Shown here: piece after piece, positions 9,970 to 20,398 of the stretch
How positions within the stretch are numbered: the stretch's first letter is position 1
Layout: each line of letters opens with the position of its first letter
Assembly (NCBI GenBank): GCA_037178625.1
Contig: CM074138.1
Location: forward strand, 1,488,001-1,552,000
From: Skeletonema tropicum
Lineage: Eukaryota; Bacillariophyta; Thalassiosirophyceae; Thalassiosirales; Thalassiosiraceae
Length of the DNA stretch: 64,000 nucleotides
Direction: 5' to 3'
Translations under genes and position numbers: made by a program
The notes under the pieces: generated by a model
The model's input: only the letters and a program-made list of their open reading frames with translations
Database searches by the model: none
What the model was told of the DNA's origin: nothing

Positions 9970-12900
9970 ATGAGCGAGAATTTACCTCTCCTCCTCAATG
10001 GCAAGGTAGTGGAGAATGATGACGCTGCTAGCCCTCCCAGAAGCATAATTGTTAGTGCGCCACCACAAAATATTGAACCGCCTCACACGCCAACCATAGA
10101 TACTGGTTCCCACCGACGAAATTCTGCCATCGCCATTGCTGCCGCTGAGGCTATCCTTCAAGACCGAGAAAAGAAAGGGCGGAGTCAATATGGACAACAA
10201 GAGTATGATTCGTTTCTTGAGCAACCATTCCAAGTCCCTTCTCTGTCTGCATCAATTGAGAGTTTGGAAGATGATGTTGCGGCGCATGAACGGCTGGCAG
10301 ATGAACGGAATAAAACCAAGCAAAAGAACACCTTTGATGAGTGCAATTCAGTTCCTGGAAATCCTGATTATACGCAGCGTATGAAAGTAGTTGGTCGTTC
10401 CAAATCTGGTGGTGTTGTTCAGCAAATCATCTCGCAAATGCCTGCAGTCATTATTGCCGCAGGTCTAAATTTCATGATGGTAAGTGGAAAGTGAAGCAAT
10501 CGTTATTGCTGGGAAATGATATCACACATTCAACTCAATCTACATGATATGCTCTACTATCAAATGATTAGGGAATTCCCTTCGGAGCGAGTTACTTCCC
10601 TACAGAGTTACAACTACAAGGAAAGCAGGTGCTAGGCTTTCGGATGTTCCTGTTCTCTACAATGATTGCACAACTCGTCTTCACATTTGCATCCAAATTC
10701 GACAATGGTGTCGGTTTACAAATGGTGGAAAATGTTCCCTTTTGTTTAGAATTGGCACGAATCGTCATGAGTGAACAAACAGATGAAAGTGACATAACAT
10801 CGACGCTATTCTTTCTGTTTGGTTTCTCTTCCATCTTGGTTGGCTTGGTGTTTTACCTGCTGGGGAAAGTCGAGATGGGCAGAGTTGTTTATTTCTTTCC
10901 GACGCATGTATTGATTGGATGCATCGGCGGGATTGGAGTATTTATCACAATCACAGCCATTGAAGTTTCAACAAACACAACATTTTCATTCAGTGTACAA
11001 GGACTCAATGATTGTATTGTCGGTCCGTTCAACCTTTTGCTACCGGTATTTGCGTTCGAGATCGCTCTGAGACTATTGGTGTATGCAACAAAAGGACGGT
11101 ATGCATTGCTATCTCCAGTCTTCTTTTGCTTCATCACTCCAGTATTCTATTTTTTCTTACATGTCTTTGGAGTTGGCATGGATACTGCAGAGGATGCGGG
11201 ATACTTCTTCCCTCCAATCAAGTCTACTGGATCATCCTTGAGTTGGTCCCTGCTGGACATATTTACAGAGGTACATATCTGGAAAATATCGTGGAGGGCA
11301 GTTATCAAGGCCATTCCAACCATGATAAGTTTGACCGTTTTCTCACTAATTCACGTGCCAATCAACATACCGGCATTTGCACTCACAACTAATACGGAGC
11401 CGGACATGAATGTAGAGATGATCGCTCATGGTTTCTCAAACTTTCTCAGTGGAATATTTGGTGGATTGCAAAATTACTTTGCTTATTCCAATAGTGTGAT
11501 CTATTACAAAGCAAATGGCCGAGGGAAGTTCTCTTCTCTCACCATCGTGGCTTTTACCGGGGTCATTTTTATATATGGACCGCTTCTCTGCGCATTTGTG
11601 CCGCGATGTATGGCAGGGACTATACTTTTGCATGTTGGCATCGATCTCGTCTTGGAAGGAGTAGGTGAGTACATCGAATGGCAAAGAATGGTAGAAATGC
11701 CTGTTCTGTTTCTAATCATGTCACCTGCGTGTATTTTTCCATCAGTTGAAAGCTACCACGACTATGATAGTGTCGAATATTCTGGCATAATCTTGATCAC
11801 AGTCACAATGTCTTTCTTTGGGATGGATGCAGCGTTGATAGCTGGTTTCATAGCTGCTCTCTCCACATACGCAGTGCAGAGTATTACTTATCAACACCCA
11901 ATCAAGGGTTCAATGTGTGCTGCCACACTTCGAAGCTCTGCATGGAATAGATCCGCAGAAGCTCAAACAATTTTACTCGACAAGAAGAAGGGGAGAGAGA
12001 GGATACTGATCATTCAGTGTCAGGGACACATCTTTTTCGGCAACTCGACAATACTTAAAGAATCAGTCCTTGAACTTTTGGTTGAGCAACGTGAGAGTGG
12101 AGACGACCCAATCGTAGTTATCCTTGATTTCACGCACGTTCTCGCAATTGATTCATCATCGTAAGTATCCATCGGTGACTGTCTTCTCGCAGGAAAGTAA
12201 GGTGTGCGAACTAACCAGTCTTTCTCTCTACACCTGCATAGGGCCATGACCATAGAAAAACTCAAAGATTCAATCATCAAGAGTTTTGGTGTTGAGGTTG
12301 TAATCTTTGTGTGTGGGCACGAAGATGGATTCAGGTGTCATTATGATTTGACTCTGAAAGTAAATGGCGAATCTGCGCACAAACGCGTAGCTTCAAGCAA
12401 ACGATTACTCGACCCAATTGATATCGGCGAAGAAGATCACATTGTGTTCGAAACTTGCAAAGAAACAATGCATCCAAATACATCTCGTGCGCAAGGTCGT
12501 GCCTCGTTGACTGCTAGGGCTCTTGATGTATCAAATAGTCACTCTGGATACAAGAACGCTCTGATTGCAGATATTCCCAATTCTCACGTCTGCGAGACAC
12601 TGGACGATGCTCTCATCTTCGCAGAAGACGTTTTAGTGGCTGTTCAAGATGCAATGATTCTTCAAAATGACGTAGACGATCGCTTTCGCAGCAATATCCT
12701 CGAAGGTACTGGGATGGACATGCAGCCCAGTAAGACCCAACAATCTTCTCTCGAAGAAATCGCCAGAGCCTACCTCACATCTCTCTGCACCGGTGCGAAT
12801 GCAGACGAGATTGACAAATTTTACCAGCTACTAGAGCCTGAAATGTACTACTACAATGACAATGTCTGGACGGAAGGAGACGAGAGCCAGAGTTTGAAGC

Positions 12901-13205
12901 TTATAGTCGACGGCTCATTATTATCTTTGCTAGAAGAGGAAGACGGTGCAAAGGAAAGCTGCCACCCAGGAACGATTGTCGGCGAGCTAGGTTTGTTGAA
13001 CGGGACACGAAGATTGACTACTCTGAAAGTTACTAGCGATATCGCTGTCTTGTACAGTCTCAGCAAGGAAAAATGGGAGCTTTTGACGAGTGAAGATCCA
13101 AAAGTGGCAAGGTTCATAGATGTCATTGCCATTCGATATTTGTCTCATCGCATCCAACATGTCTCCAATCACAATCTCTTTGGCAAACGAAACTTGCCGG
13201 TGTAG
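9970..13205 (+). CDS. SulP/SLC26-family transporter with STAS and cNMP-binding domains
   Basis: Three exons: 9970-10479, 10572-12160 and 12242-13205. The introns are 92 and 81 bp, both GT-AG, and the protein is 1,020 aa. A 165-residue hydrophilic N-terminus is followed by a multi-span membrane domain. The SulP entry motif GIPFGASYFP is made by joining exons 1 and 2. A STAS domain follows (IIQCQGHIFFGNSTILKESV then VVILDFTHVLAIDSS), spanning intron 2. A C-terminal Crp-like cyclic-nucleotide-binding fold comes last (GTIVGELGLLNGTRR, then LYSLSKEKWELL). The family moves sulfate, bicarbonate or other anions. A fungal vacuolar branch (YGR125w/Vsb1-like) with similar layout is linked to basic amino acid storage, so substrate and membrane cannot be assigned. 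ATG at 9970 is used because the upstream frame opens only with TTG. Confidence 0.87.
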
Positions 13206-13469
13206 ACGTGTGGCAGTGCGGTAGTTGATCCAGCAGCACCCAGCAGCACATGTTGAATGAATGAAAGAGCAAAAGCGTCGACAGGTCAAAGTAGCTGATT
13301 GCCTACAACTTATTGTGGGCACAATAGTTGTGATAACATACGAAGAAGCTCTTTTATCGATGATATATTTATGTTTTATGTATGTATGATTAGATTGTAT
13401 GCAATGAAGCAGCAAACTCATGCAATACCCCCTTCTTCTACGATTTCATCACAGCAAGCCATGGTACCT

Positions 13470-14024
13470 TCAAGAGCGCCCGGTAAACCCTAGTTTGGCA
13501 CCCTTCGTCTCCAACTTCTTGATCAATAACTTCTTCACACGATATCCATAGTAATGATTATCAGCATTCTCCTGATACCATTTCGCAAATGCCTTCATTT
13601 GTTCAATGGCAGATCCCTCCTTATTCTTGAGCCCATCAGCCATACAACCTGCAAAAGTGCCTCTGGCTTCTTGGAAGAAGCTGAGCGAAGCCATATAACT
13701 TTGATCCAACGGTACGAAAAAGGAAGCAATGTCATCATTCCCAGCGTTATCAATGTCCGGCTTAGTCGAGTCATATACCACCATATTACCCTCTTCTTCC
13801 TCTGAAAACACCCAGAACAGAAACTTATCCACGTTATCCCCTAACTCATTTCTGGGAACAAAGGAACGAACAAGGTCTCCACGATAAAATCCTGCCTCCT
13901 CGTGGGTCTTTTCTTTGACGACGTAAGATGGCTGAGTGGACTTCTTGTTCTTCTTCGGTGCCTTCTCGGCGATCTCCTCTTCTTGCTCGGAGCTTAGCCC
14001 TGCGTGTTCACGTTTGTTCGTCAT
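13470..14024 (-). CDS. Hypothetical protein, 184 aa
   Basis: Starts at MTNKREHAGLSS. An upstream Met at 14075 adds a short hydrophobic stretch unlikely to be used. The N-terminal 40 residues are Lys/Glu-rich with a KKNKKS nuclear-localisation-like patch. The rest is a compact acidic domain (about 45-184) with FYRGDLVRSFVP, FLFWVFSEEEEGNMVVYD and a Lys-rich end. No signal peptide or membrane span. I do not recognise the family. It is convergent with the transporter gene (264 bp between stops). Confidence 0.6.
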   Translation of the reverse strand: MTNKREHAGLSSEQEEEIAEKAPKKNKKSTQPSYVVKEKTHEEAGFYRGDLVRSFVPRNELGDNVDKFLFWVFSEEEEGNMVVYDSTKPDIDNAGNDDIASFFVPLDQSYMASLSFFQEARGTFAGCMADGLKNKEGSAIEQMKAFAKWYQENADNHYYGYRVKKLLIKKLETKGAKLGFTGRS

Positions 14025-15550
14025 CTTGAAAAGAATAGTGACGTTAGTGGACAGGCCGATGATAGAATGAAACAATGACGGCGCAAATGGTTTGCTCCGG
14101 GTGTACCGCGCTGGCTAAAGCTCACCTTGGTCTCGACTGGTGCATCTTCTTCAATTTGATCTCCAATGAGGTCTTACTGTAAGTGGTAGACTGCCCTTCC
14201 TTGCTGCAATTCCTTCCGTATGGGCTACTTTATTTCAAGTTCCTCTTACCGACTTATGTTTCACGCTTCACAATACTGCTAATGCTAAAGCGAGAGTGAA
14301 TTCATGCATTTAGTAGGTGGATGTCTCAGAGTGACGACGGCTTGCTTCACTTGTAGGAATGACACCATCGGAATCTGGCAAGCTTTGATACGATTCAACT
14401 CAATCTATCTATAGCACCTGCCTAATAAATCGACACGGCACGGTTTTATGGATGAATATATTGCTGTTGGTATCAAATATGAACCAAATGCATCGTCGAC
14501 GTGTTAAAAGCGATCTCTCTATTGCATTGCCCAGTTTAGACGCAGTATTACGCAGCAAAAAGAGCTACTCCAACCTAGCACAGCGATCGGCTCGCTCCAA
14601 TAGGTCTTCTAGAAGAGCTCTGCAAGTGGAATGGGTTGAATCGACCGCTTAGTTGCCGAGAATGAACAGCTTGACTGTCGGAGGTCGAATCTTCTCTGCG
14701 ATTCAAAAATTGCTAGCTAATCGCTAGCTAAATGAAAATGAACGAAAAAAATTTGAAAATGGGTTGAAATGATGTCTCAGGGAGTCGTCGATTCTATGGC
14801 TCTGAGGGGTCGAATGCTGTCGTACAGATATGCACTGGATTCCTGAACATCTCACGAGTCGAATGCATGCCTGTACGACAGCATTCGACCCCCCAGAGTG
14901 TGAGAGAGCCGATCCAAAGTCAGAAAAGCGCTAAACTTTGGAAGATTCCAACTCGTCTCATAGTCGAGCAAATCACACAAACAACACATGAATCATAAAC
15001 TAGAGGAGATAAGCTTTCCATTGGTAGTCTTGGTTTCATCGTAGGTTACTATTCGCTTACTCTATCTATTTCCAAAAAAGTAGCCATTTTACATTTTAAG
15101 GTTTTACTTAGGCGCGCTACTAGCGTCACCACCCATAGCAGCCTTTTCTACCTCCTTCGCGGTCTCCGCCTCATCAGTTACGGTAGCGGCCTCGGAGGCG
15201 ACGGCTTTGGTTTCATCAGTGACGGACATGGTTCGGAGAGAGTGTTCTTGATGGGAGCTGTGGTGCGGTGCAGCAAGATAAGACCTATTTTGAGAATTGT
15301 GAGAGTTGAGATGGGCTTCGGAAGCGACGCGAAGCCGAAGCCATCCAAGATCTAAAAATTGTGTTAACGTACGTAGGCATGTACCAATTCCGATGGCGGG
15401 AACAGAATAAGAAGTGATCGTGCACAAAAAATCCAAAACAACTATCATGAACATGCGTGCATTATGCTACTCCTCTGTGAGGCAACAACACAAGAAGAGC
15501 ACCAAGGAACAAAGCAGCTACCTGATTGAATATTAAGCGAGAAAGATAAG
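14025..15550. other. Intergenic with a strong hairpin; no clear gene
   Basis: Two weak coding candidates are present. A plus ORF of 66 aa at 14452-14649 is Ser/Arg-rich and ends EWVESTA, resembling the tail of small diatom proteins. A 41-aa minus ORF (15229-15104, MSVTDETKAVAS...) is Ala/Glu-rich. Neither has domain support. A near-perfect palindrome lies at 14800-14898 and is listed separately. Confidence 0.4.
14800..14898. repeat. 27-bp inverted repeat with 45-nt loop
   Basis: ggggtcgaatgctgtcgtaca (14806-14826) is the exact reverse complement of 14872-14892. Outward, ctctg pairs with cagag after one mismatch, giving about 27 bp arms. The loop is about 45 nt. It could be a small foldback element or a structured transcript. 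No U tract or nearby stop codon suggests a terminator. Confidence 0.8.
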
Positions 15551-16741
15551 ATGATCAGCAACCAAGCCGCACCAGTCCTTTATCATCATGGCTTCGAAGA
15601 CGAAGACAATTTAACGGTGCAGGTCTCAGATGCGAACTCACTCTTAGGAACACACCTACTTGAGGGTGATTGGGAAGATGCGCTGGACTACCTCGATACG
15701 CCCGAGGGAGAGCGGGATGCCTCTGCAAAGAATGATCCATTAGGCTTGTTCAACGCCGACCACAAAAAATTGACTGTTCCGAAAAGCAAGAATGGTGCTT
15801 TATTTGCATCACTTTATGTGCGAGCACCATTTCCACTGATCCAAAAAATTTGCGACATATCCAAAGATGCTGAGTTATGCGATCTGATGTATACTTTATC
15901 AGTTATTCCACATGAAGAGCAGCACAGGCTGGAGGAGACACAACAACGCAAAATTCCATACCGCTCCAGATCTTGGACGAACGAGGAGTATAATAGCATC
16001 CTTAATTTGTTTCTGAAAGAATGCACCAAGGGGAATGAGGCAGGTACATCAGCATCACCCCTTCTTGAAAAATGCCCATCATGGATTATCCCTTCAGCAT
16101 TTGTGCTCACTCCCCTCGCAATGGCAGCTTACAATCCGGACGTGCCATGTACTTTCCTTCAAATACTGTGCATGCTTGAGCCAAAGGCAATTGATATAGA
16201 TTGCAAGCTTTTTACAGTGTCAACGATTCCTCTCATAGTTGCTGCAGCTTCACCTGTACCCCCAGTTGCTTATCCGATTGATGTTAGGGATGAAGTAAAG
16301 CGTAATAGATGGGACAAAGTAAAGTTATTGATGAACAAAGATCATTGGTTTGAGCAATACACAGCGCAGTCAATTTCCGTGAATGAGGTTATTGGAGCTG
16401 AATTGCCATCGCCTCCTACTATCGCTTTAGAACAAGTGAAGGTCGCATGTGACGAGGCAATGAAGAGAAAAGAGTGGGAGCTGGTTCGTGAATTGTTGAA
16501 GCAATTCGATTCAATGACTGGAGAAGAGTTGTTGACAATGGGCCCTTTTCAAACAGCATTAGTCCGACACGATAGCAAAGTAAACACAAAGCTGATGAAG
16601 CAAGAGCAAAAACGCTCTCGTGATGAGTGGATGCACAGAAACATGGGGCTAGTTATGTATCCAGTCGACGCCATTGTGGATCTGTTTTATGCAGTGATAC
16701 CACAAAAACACGATGATTCGTTGGTCTCGCCCATGTCGTAA
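15551..16741 (+). CDS. Hypothetical protein, 396 aa (diatom family)
   Basis: Intronless in this reading. No signal peptide or membrane span. The N-terminus includes LLEGDWEDALDYLDTPEGE, a motif style seen in expanded diatom families with degenerate ankyrin-like helical repeats. Helical stretches with short turns follow (ALEQVKVACDEAMKRKEWELVRELLKQFDS at about 297-326). The C-terminal third is basic (KLMKQEQKRSRDEW) and ends in a hydrophobic segment. I cannot assign a function. An alpha-solenoid scaffold is the most I would infer. Confidence 0.65.
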   Translation: MISNQAAPVLYHHGFEDEDNLTVQVSDANSLLGTHLLEGDWEDALDYLDTPEGERDASAKNDPLGLFNADHKKLTVPKSKNGALFASLYVRAPFPLIQKICDISKDAELCDLMYTLSVIPHEEQHRLEETQQRKIPYRSRSWTNEEYNSILNLFLKECTKGNEAGTSASPLLEKCPSWIIPSAFVLTPLAMAAYNPDVPCTFLQILCMLEPKAIDIDCKLFTVSTIPLIVAAASPVPPVAYPIDVRDEVKRNRWDKVKLLMNKDHWFEQYTAQSISVNEVIGAELPSPPTIALEQVKVACDEAMKRKEWELVRELLKQFDSMTGEELLTMGPFQTALVRHDSKVNTKLMKQEQKRSRDEWMHRNMGLVMYPVDAIVDLFYAVIPQKHDDSLVSPMS

Positions 16742-16832
16742 GAAGCTGACTATATTATCGAAGTGCTTGTATATTTTAGTGACTACTTTTACAAGATATT
16801 ATTGGTTAGCAGCTCTGCTGATTCTTTACATA

Positions 16833-17631
16833 CTATTGGTTGCCCTTCCTTTTGGGTACAATTCTCCGGATTGCATTAGAAAATAACTCCGTTATCTCTT
16901 GGCGACGCAAAGACTTCCTCCTCTGGGCCTGGCGTTTCTTTACTTCATCGCTAGCCCTCTTTAGATCATTATTGGAGTAGTTGCCGGTGAGCCGCAGAAT
17001 CTCCCAACGCTCCGAAGAAGGTAACAGAAACTCTTTCTTTGACCTTGGCTGTTTCACCTTCTCATACGCATCGACATCGCAGGTCTCATGTGTTTGATCA
17101 TACGACCATCCAAGGCCAATAGGCGGGCCTGCAGTAGTGGATGGATTATCTGAGACGATGACTACAATCAAAGAGGATAAAGACAGTTGTGAGTTAGATG
17201 AGTGAGTCTTTGCCAAGTAATACGAACTATTTTCAGGACTACAATTACTCACCGTCATAGCTGCGTAGTGTGACTTTATCAAATGAGACAATTGAACTAG
17301 CGTTGGATCTTATGGAGCTCTCCAGACCCTCTGAAGTTCGTGAATGCCTCAACCTCAAAGAATCCCGTTGTGTTTTGACAGTGAGACAGCTCCTTGTCTG
17401 TTTACTCCTTGCACCAAAGAAGTCATCCCCATCAAACGCCGAACGATCGGAGATGGACAAATCCAAATGGGTGGCACCACTTTGATAGGTGTCATCAAAA
17501 TCTGGCTCTTGGGATGATGATGACAAACTGGACTCAGTTTTATTATTGCCAGATATCATGCCGAAGTATTGTGAATCGTATCTTTCTTTGCTGGCACTGC
17601 CTTTGCCTGCACGCCCCTTCTCATTCAGCAA
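16833..17631 (-). CDS. Hypothetical diatom protein, two exons, 5' end uncertain
   Basis: Exons 17631-17253 and 17161-16833 are joined across a 91-bp GT-AG intron (phase 1), giving about 235 aa. The N-terminal half is Ser/Asp/Arg-rich (TLRSYD at its end). The second exon carries a diatom-style motif GPPIGLGWSYD, then DVDAYEKVKQPRSKKEFLLPSSERWEILRL and a basic helical tail ending RIVPKRKGNQ. The frame is open upstream only as far as 17664 and has no ATG before residue 25. Either translation begins at that internal Met, or a small upstream exon ends near 17690 and is spliced to the TTAG at about 17641. A downstream acceptor 12 nt further on would also keep frame. Confidence 0.65.
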
Positions 17632-17664
17632 TTGTGATGGCCTAATTGATGAGCGGGGTTGTCA

Positions 17665-18215
17665 GCTACAGGACCATCTCTCTCTACTTCCTGCCGGAAT
17701 GAGAGCATTTTCGACGCGAAGCAGAATTTTGATGTTTGTCATGGTGGCTCATGGGGGGATTGTACTGTACTTCCTGTAATAGAAGGATACTGCATCTAAT
17801 TTCCAAAGACATGAAGGACAAAATACAAAACCGTTTTGCACAAATCTATGTAAAGTCACGACCAAAGACTTTTCTGAGTACCGAGCCACTTACAGACCGG
17901 CTCCCTACTAATTCCACCAATCAATGACTTCAATACATACATAGAAGTATGTATCACGATCGATTTTCCGCAATGACCCCGTTGTGAACCGAGCACCGTT
18001 CACTGCATTCAAGTCAAGTGGGGAGAAGGGAAGATATTATGTTGAAAGCCAAGGTAAAAGAGAGGAACACGGTCTTCAACGCTTTGTGACGTCACTGTCA
18101 CTTGTCAATTGATCCAGAAGATGTTCATTATCCCATTCTCGCGCAACGAGAGAGGTACTCCAAGCTTCGACTATTGTCAAGCTTAGGCTTATTCCGGAAA
18201 TCTGAGGAGCTCTAA
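17665..18215. other. Intergenic with one CRE-like palindrome
   Basis: No supported gene. TGACGTCA occurs at 18087-18094, about 450 bp upstream of the minus-strand gene at 16833-17631. Short plus-strand ORFs are antisense shadows of that gene's 5' region. Confidence 0.4.
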
Positions 18216-18393
18216 TGAAGTAGAGTATGTAACATTGTACGTGGGCACAACTATCCATCCCACGCAAGTACGTGGGCACAACTAACCATCCATCCCACTC
18301 AGATACGTTGACCGGTATTTAAATTTGCAAAATCTCATTCACAACTTTCACTTCAGAAAGCTCTGATTGATTCTGATGTCCTCTGATGGAGTG
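18216..18393. repeat. Left direct repeat bounding satellite
   Basis: The segment running from tagagtatgtaacattgtacgt to cttcagaaagctctgattg closely matches 19939-20065. Both share gttgaccggtattt and gcaaaatctcattcacaac. The left copy also contains an internal tandem duplication of the gtacgtgggcacaact block. Confidence 0.75.
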
Positions 18394-18659
18394 GGGGGAT
18401 CCCCCTCGCTCCCTTTATCCACCTAAGTAGTTAGGTAGGTAGTTAGGTACCTACTAGCTTGTGTGTAACAAAACAGTACCGTCTCTATCTTTGCATGCTA
18501 ACAAAAGATTACAAGCTTGCGTGCTAACAAACTCTAGTACAATATGCTCTAATTTGATTAGATAGAGCACACTTGCTAACTACATCATACATAATCATTC
18601 ACCCATTAGATTTGGTGGGAAAGCTACAAAAAAAGCATGATGAGGATTTCTGAAATCAG

Positions 18660-19910
18660 ACAAGAAAGCAGCTGGATGTTCACTCCATAATATTTTTTCA
18701 GCGAGATAAAAGTAGCACATCGCTCATCAGATAAGTAGCGCTCCAGAGAGATGATCTCTCTCATAATTTTTCAGAGAAGTAGCACATAACTCATCAAGGT
18801 GCTCACTCCATAATTTTTCATGGAGATACAAGTAGCACATCACTCATCAGGTAGCGCTCCACGACTCTCTCTCTCTTAGCTAGATGAGTAGGTAAGTAGC
18901 ACATCACTCATCAGATAAGTATATCGCTCCATGCCAGAGAGAGATCTCTCTCATAATTTTTCAGAGAGAAAAAACTGAAGACGAACGTACTTTAAGATTT
19001 CCGTTAATTTTAAAAGTAGCACATCACTCATCAAGATGCTCACTCCATAATATTTTTTTAGTGAGATAAAAGTACATAGCACATCGCTCATCAGATAAGT
19101 AGCGCTCCAGAGAGATGATCTCTCTCATAATTTTTCAGAGAGAATAAACTGAGGGATAAAAGTAGCACATAACTCATCAAGGTGCTCTCTCCATAATTTT
19201 TCATGGAGATACAAGTAGCACATCACTCATCAGGTAGCGCTCCACGACTCTCTCTCTCTCTCTTAGCTAGAAGTAGATGTGTAGCTAGGTAAGTAGCACA
19301 TCACTCATCAGATAAGTATATCGCTCCATGCCAGAGAGAGATCTCTCTCATGATTTTTCAGAGAGAGAAAAAACTGAAGACGATAAAAGTAGCACATCAC
19401 TCATCAAGATGCTCACTCCATAATATTTTTTCAGTGAGATAAAAGTAGCACATCGCTCATCAGATAAGTAGCGCTCCAGAGAGATGATCTCTCTCATAAT
19501 TTTTCGGAGAGAATAAACTGAAGGATAAAAGTAGCACATAACTCATCAAGGTGCTCACTCCATAATTTTTCATGGAGATACAAGTAGCACATCACTCATC
19601 AGGTAGCTCTCCAGAGAGATGATCTCTCTCATGATTTTTCAGAGAGAGAGTAAACTAAAGACGACAGCCCATCACTCATCAGATGAATAGTGTACATTAT
19701 TCTCTCAAGGAATAATGCCCACTATTCCATCGAAATCCTTACTCTAGAGAGAGAGAGATGATCAACCTCTCATAATTTTTTAGAGAGAATGAACTGAAGG
19801 TCACACAGCCCATCACTCATCACAAGAAGTCGTGTACATTAAAATTCATCAAGAAGTTGTGTACATTAGTTCATCACGAAGTAGAGTGTACATTAGTTCA
19901 TCAAGACCAT
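18660..19910. repeat. Higher-order satellite, about 365-bp units
   Basis: The landmark ccataatattttttcag occurs at 18685, 19045 and 19418 (periods 360 and 373). Each unit is built from many short modules, chiefly agtagcacatcactcatcag and ctctctcataatttttcagag, with microsatellite-like CT/GA runs. Unit 1 carries a 26-bp insertion (about 18986-19012) absent from the other units. The distal part decays into shorter repeats (gtgtacattagttcatca). Confidence 0.88.
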
Positions 19911-19938
19911 CGTCGCTGGTGAGTGGTGAGATATAAAG

Positions 19939-20065
19939 TAGAGTGTGTAACATTGTACGTGGGGGTGGGCACAACCGTCCATCCCACGCAAGAGACGTTG
20001 ACCGGTATTTGAATTTGCAAAATCTCATTCACAACGTTCACTTCAGAAAGCGTCTGATGTCTGAT
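19939..20065. repeat. Right direct repeat bounding satellite
   Basis: Second copy of the 18216-18393 segment, lacking the internal duplication and one short block. It lies about 330 bp before the Helitron start codon. A further duplicated piece (ctattccatcgaaatcct at about 19725 and 20323) ties the satellite physically to the 5' region of the Helitron gene. Confidence 0.75.
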
Positions 20066-20398
20066 GGAGATGATACAATTATGGAATATGTAGTGTCACG
20101 TATTCATGGAATAGTATTCCTTATTCTCAGTTGGAATAGTATTCTTTATTCTTAGTGTGGAAAAAGAGAGCTCCTCACATTGCTCATAATATAGTGATGC
20201 ACTCCTTCCCATATCAGTCTTGGCGGCAATCTGCTTCAAATTCTGCTTCATCAGTAAAAGATTACGATTACTCGCTTATAATCGACTGTTTCTGTGGACA
20301 TTATTCTCGACTAATGTCCACTATTCCATCGAAATCCTACAATAGAGATGATCAACCTCTCATAATTTTCAGAGAGAAACGGCTTTTATCATATCATT

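Noticed and set aside
15104..15454. 116-aa minus ORF
   Set aside because: The upstream two thirds have no protein-like signal. Only the last 41 codons resemble a real peptide, and that is too little to call.
18660..19910. CRISPR-like array
   Set aside because: Repeats are adjacent and variable, with no unique spacers, and the genome is eukaryotic. It is a satellite.
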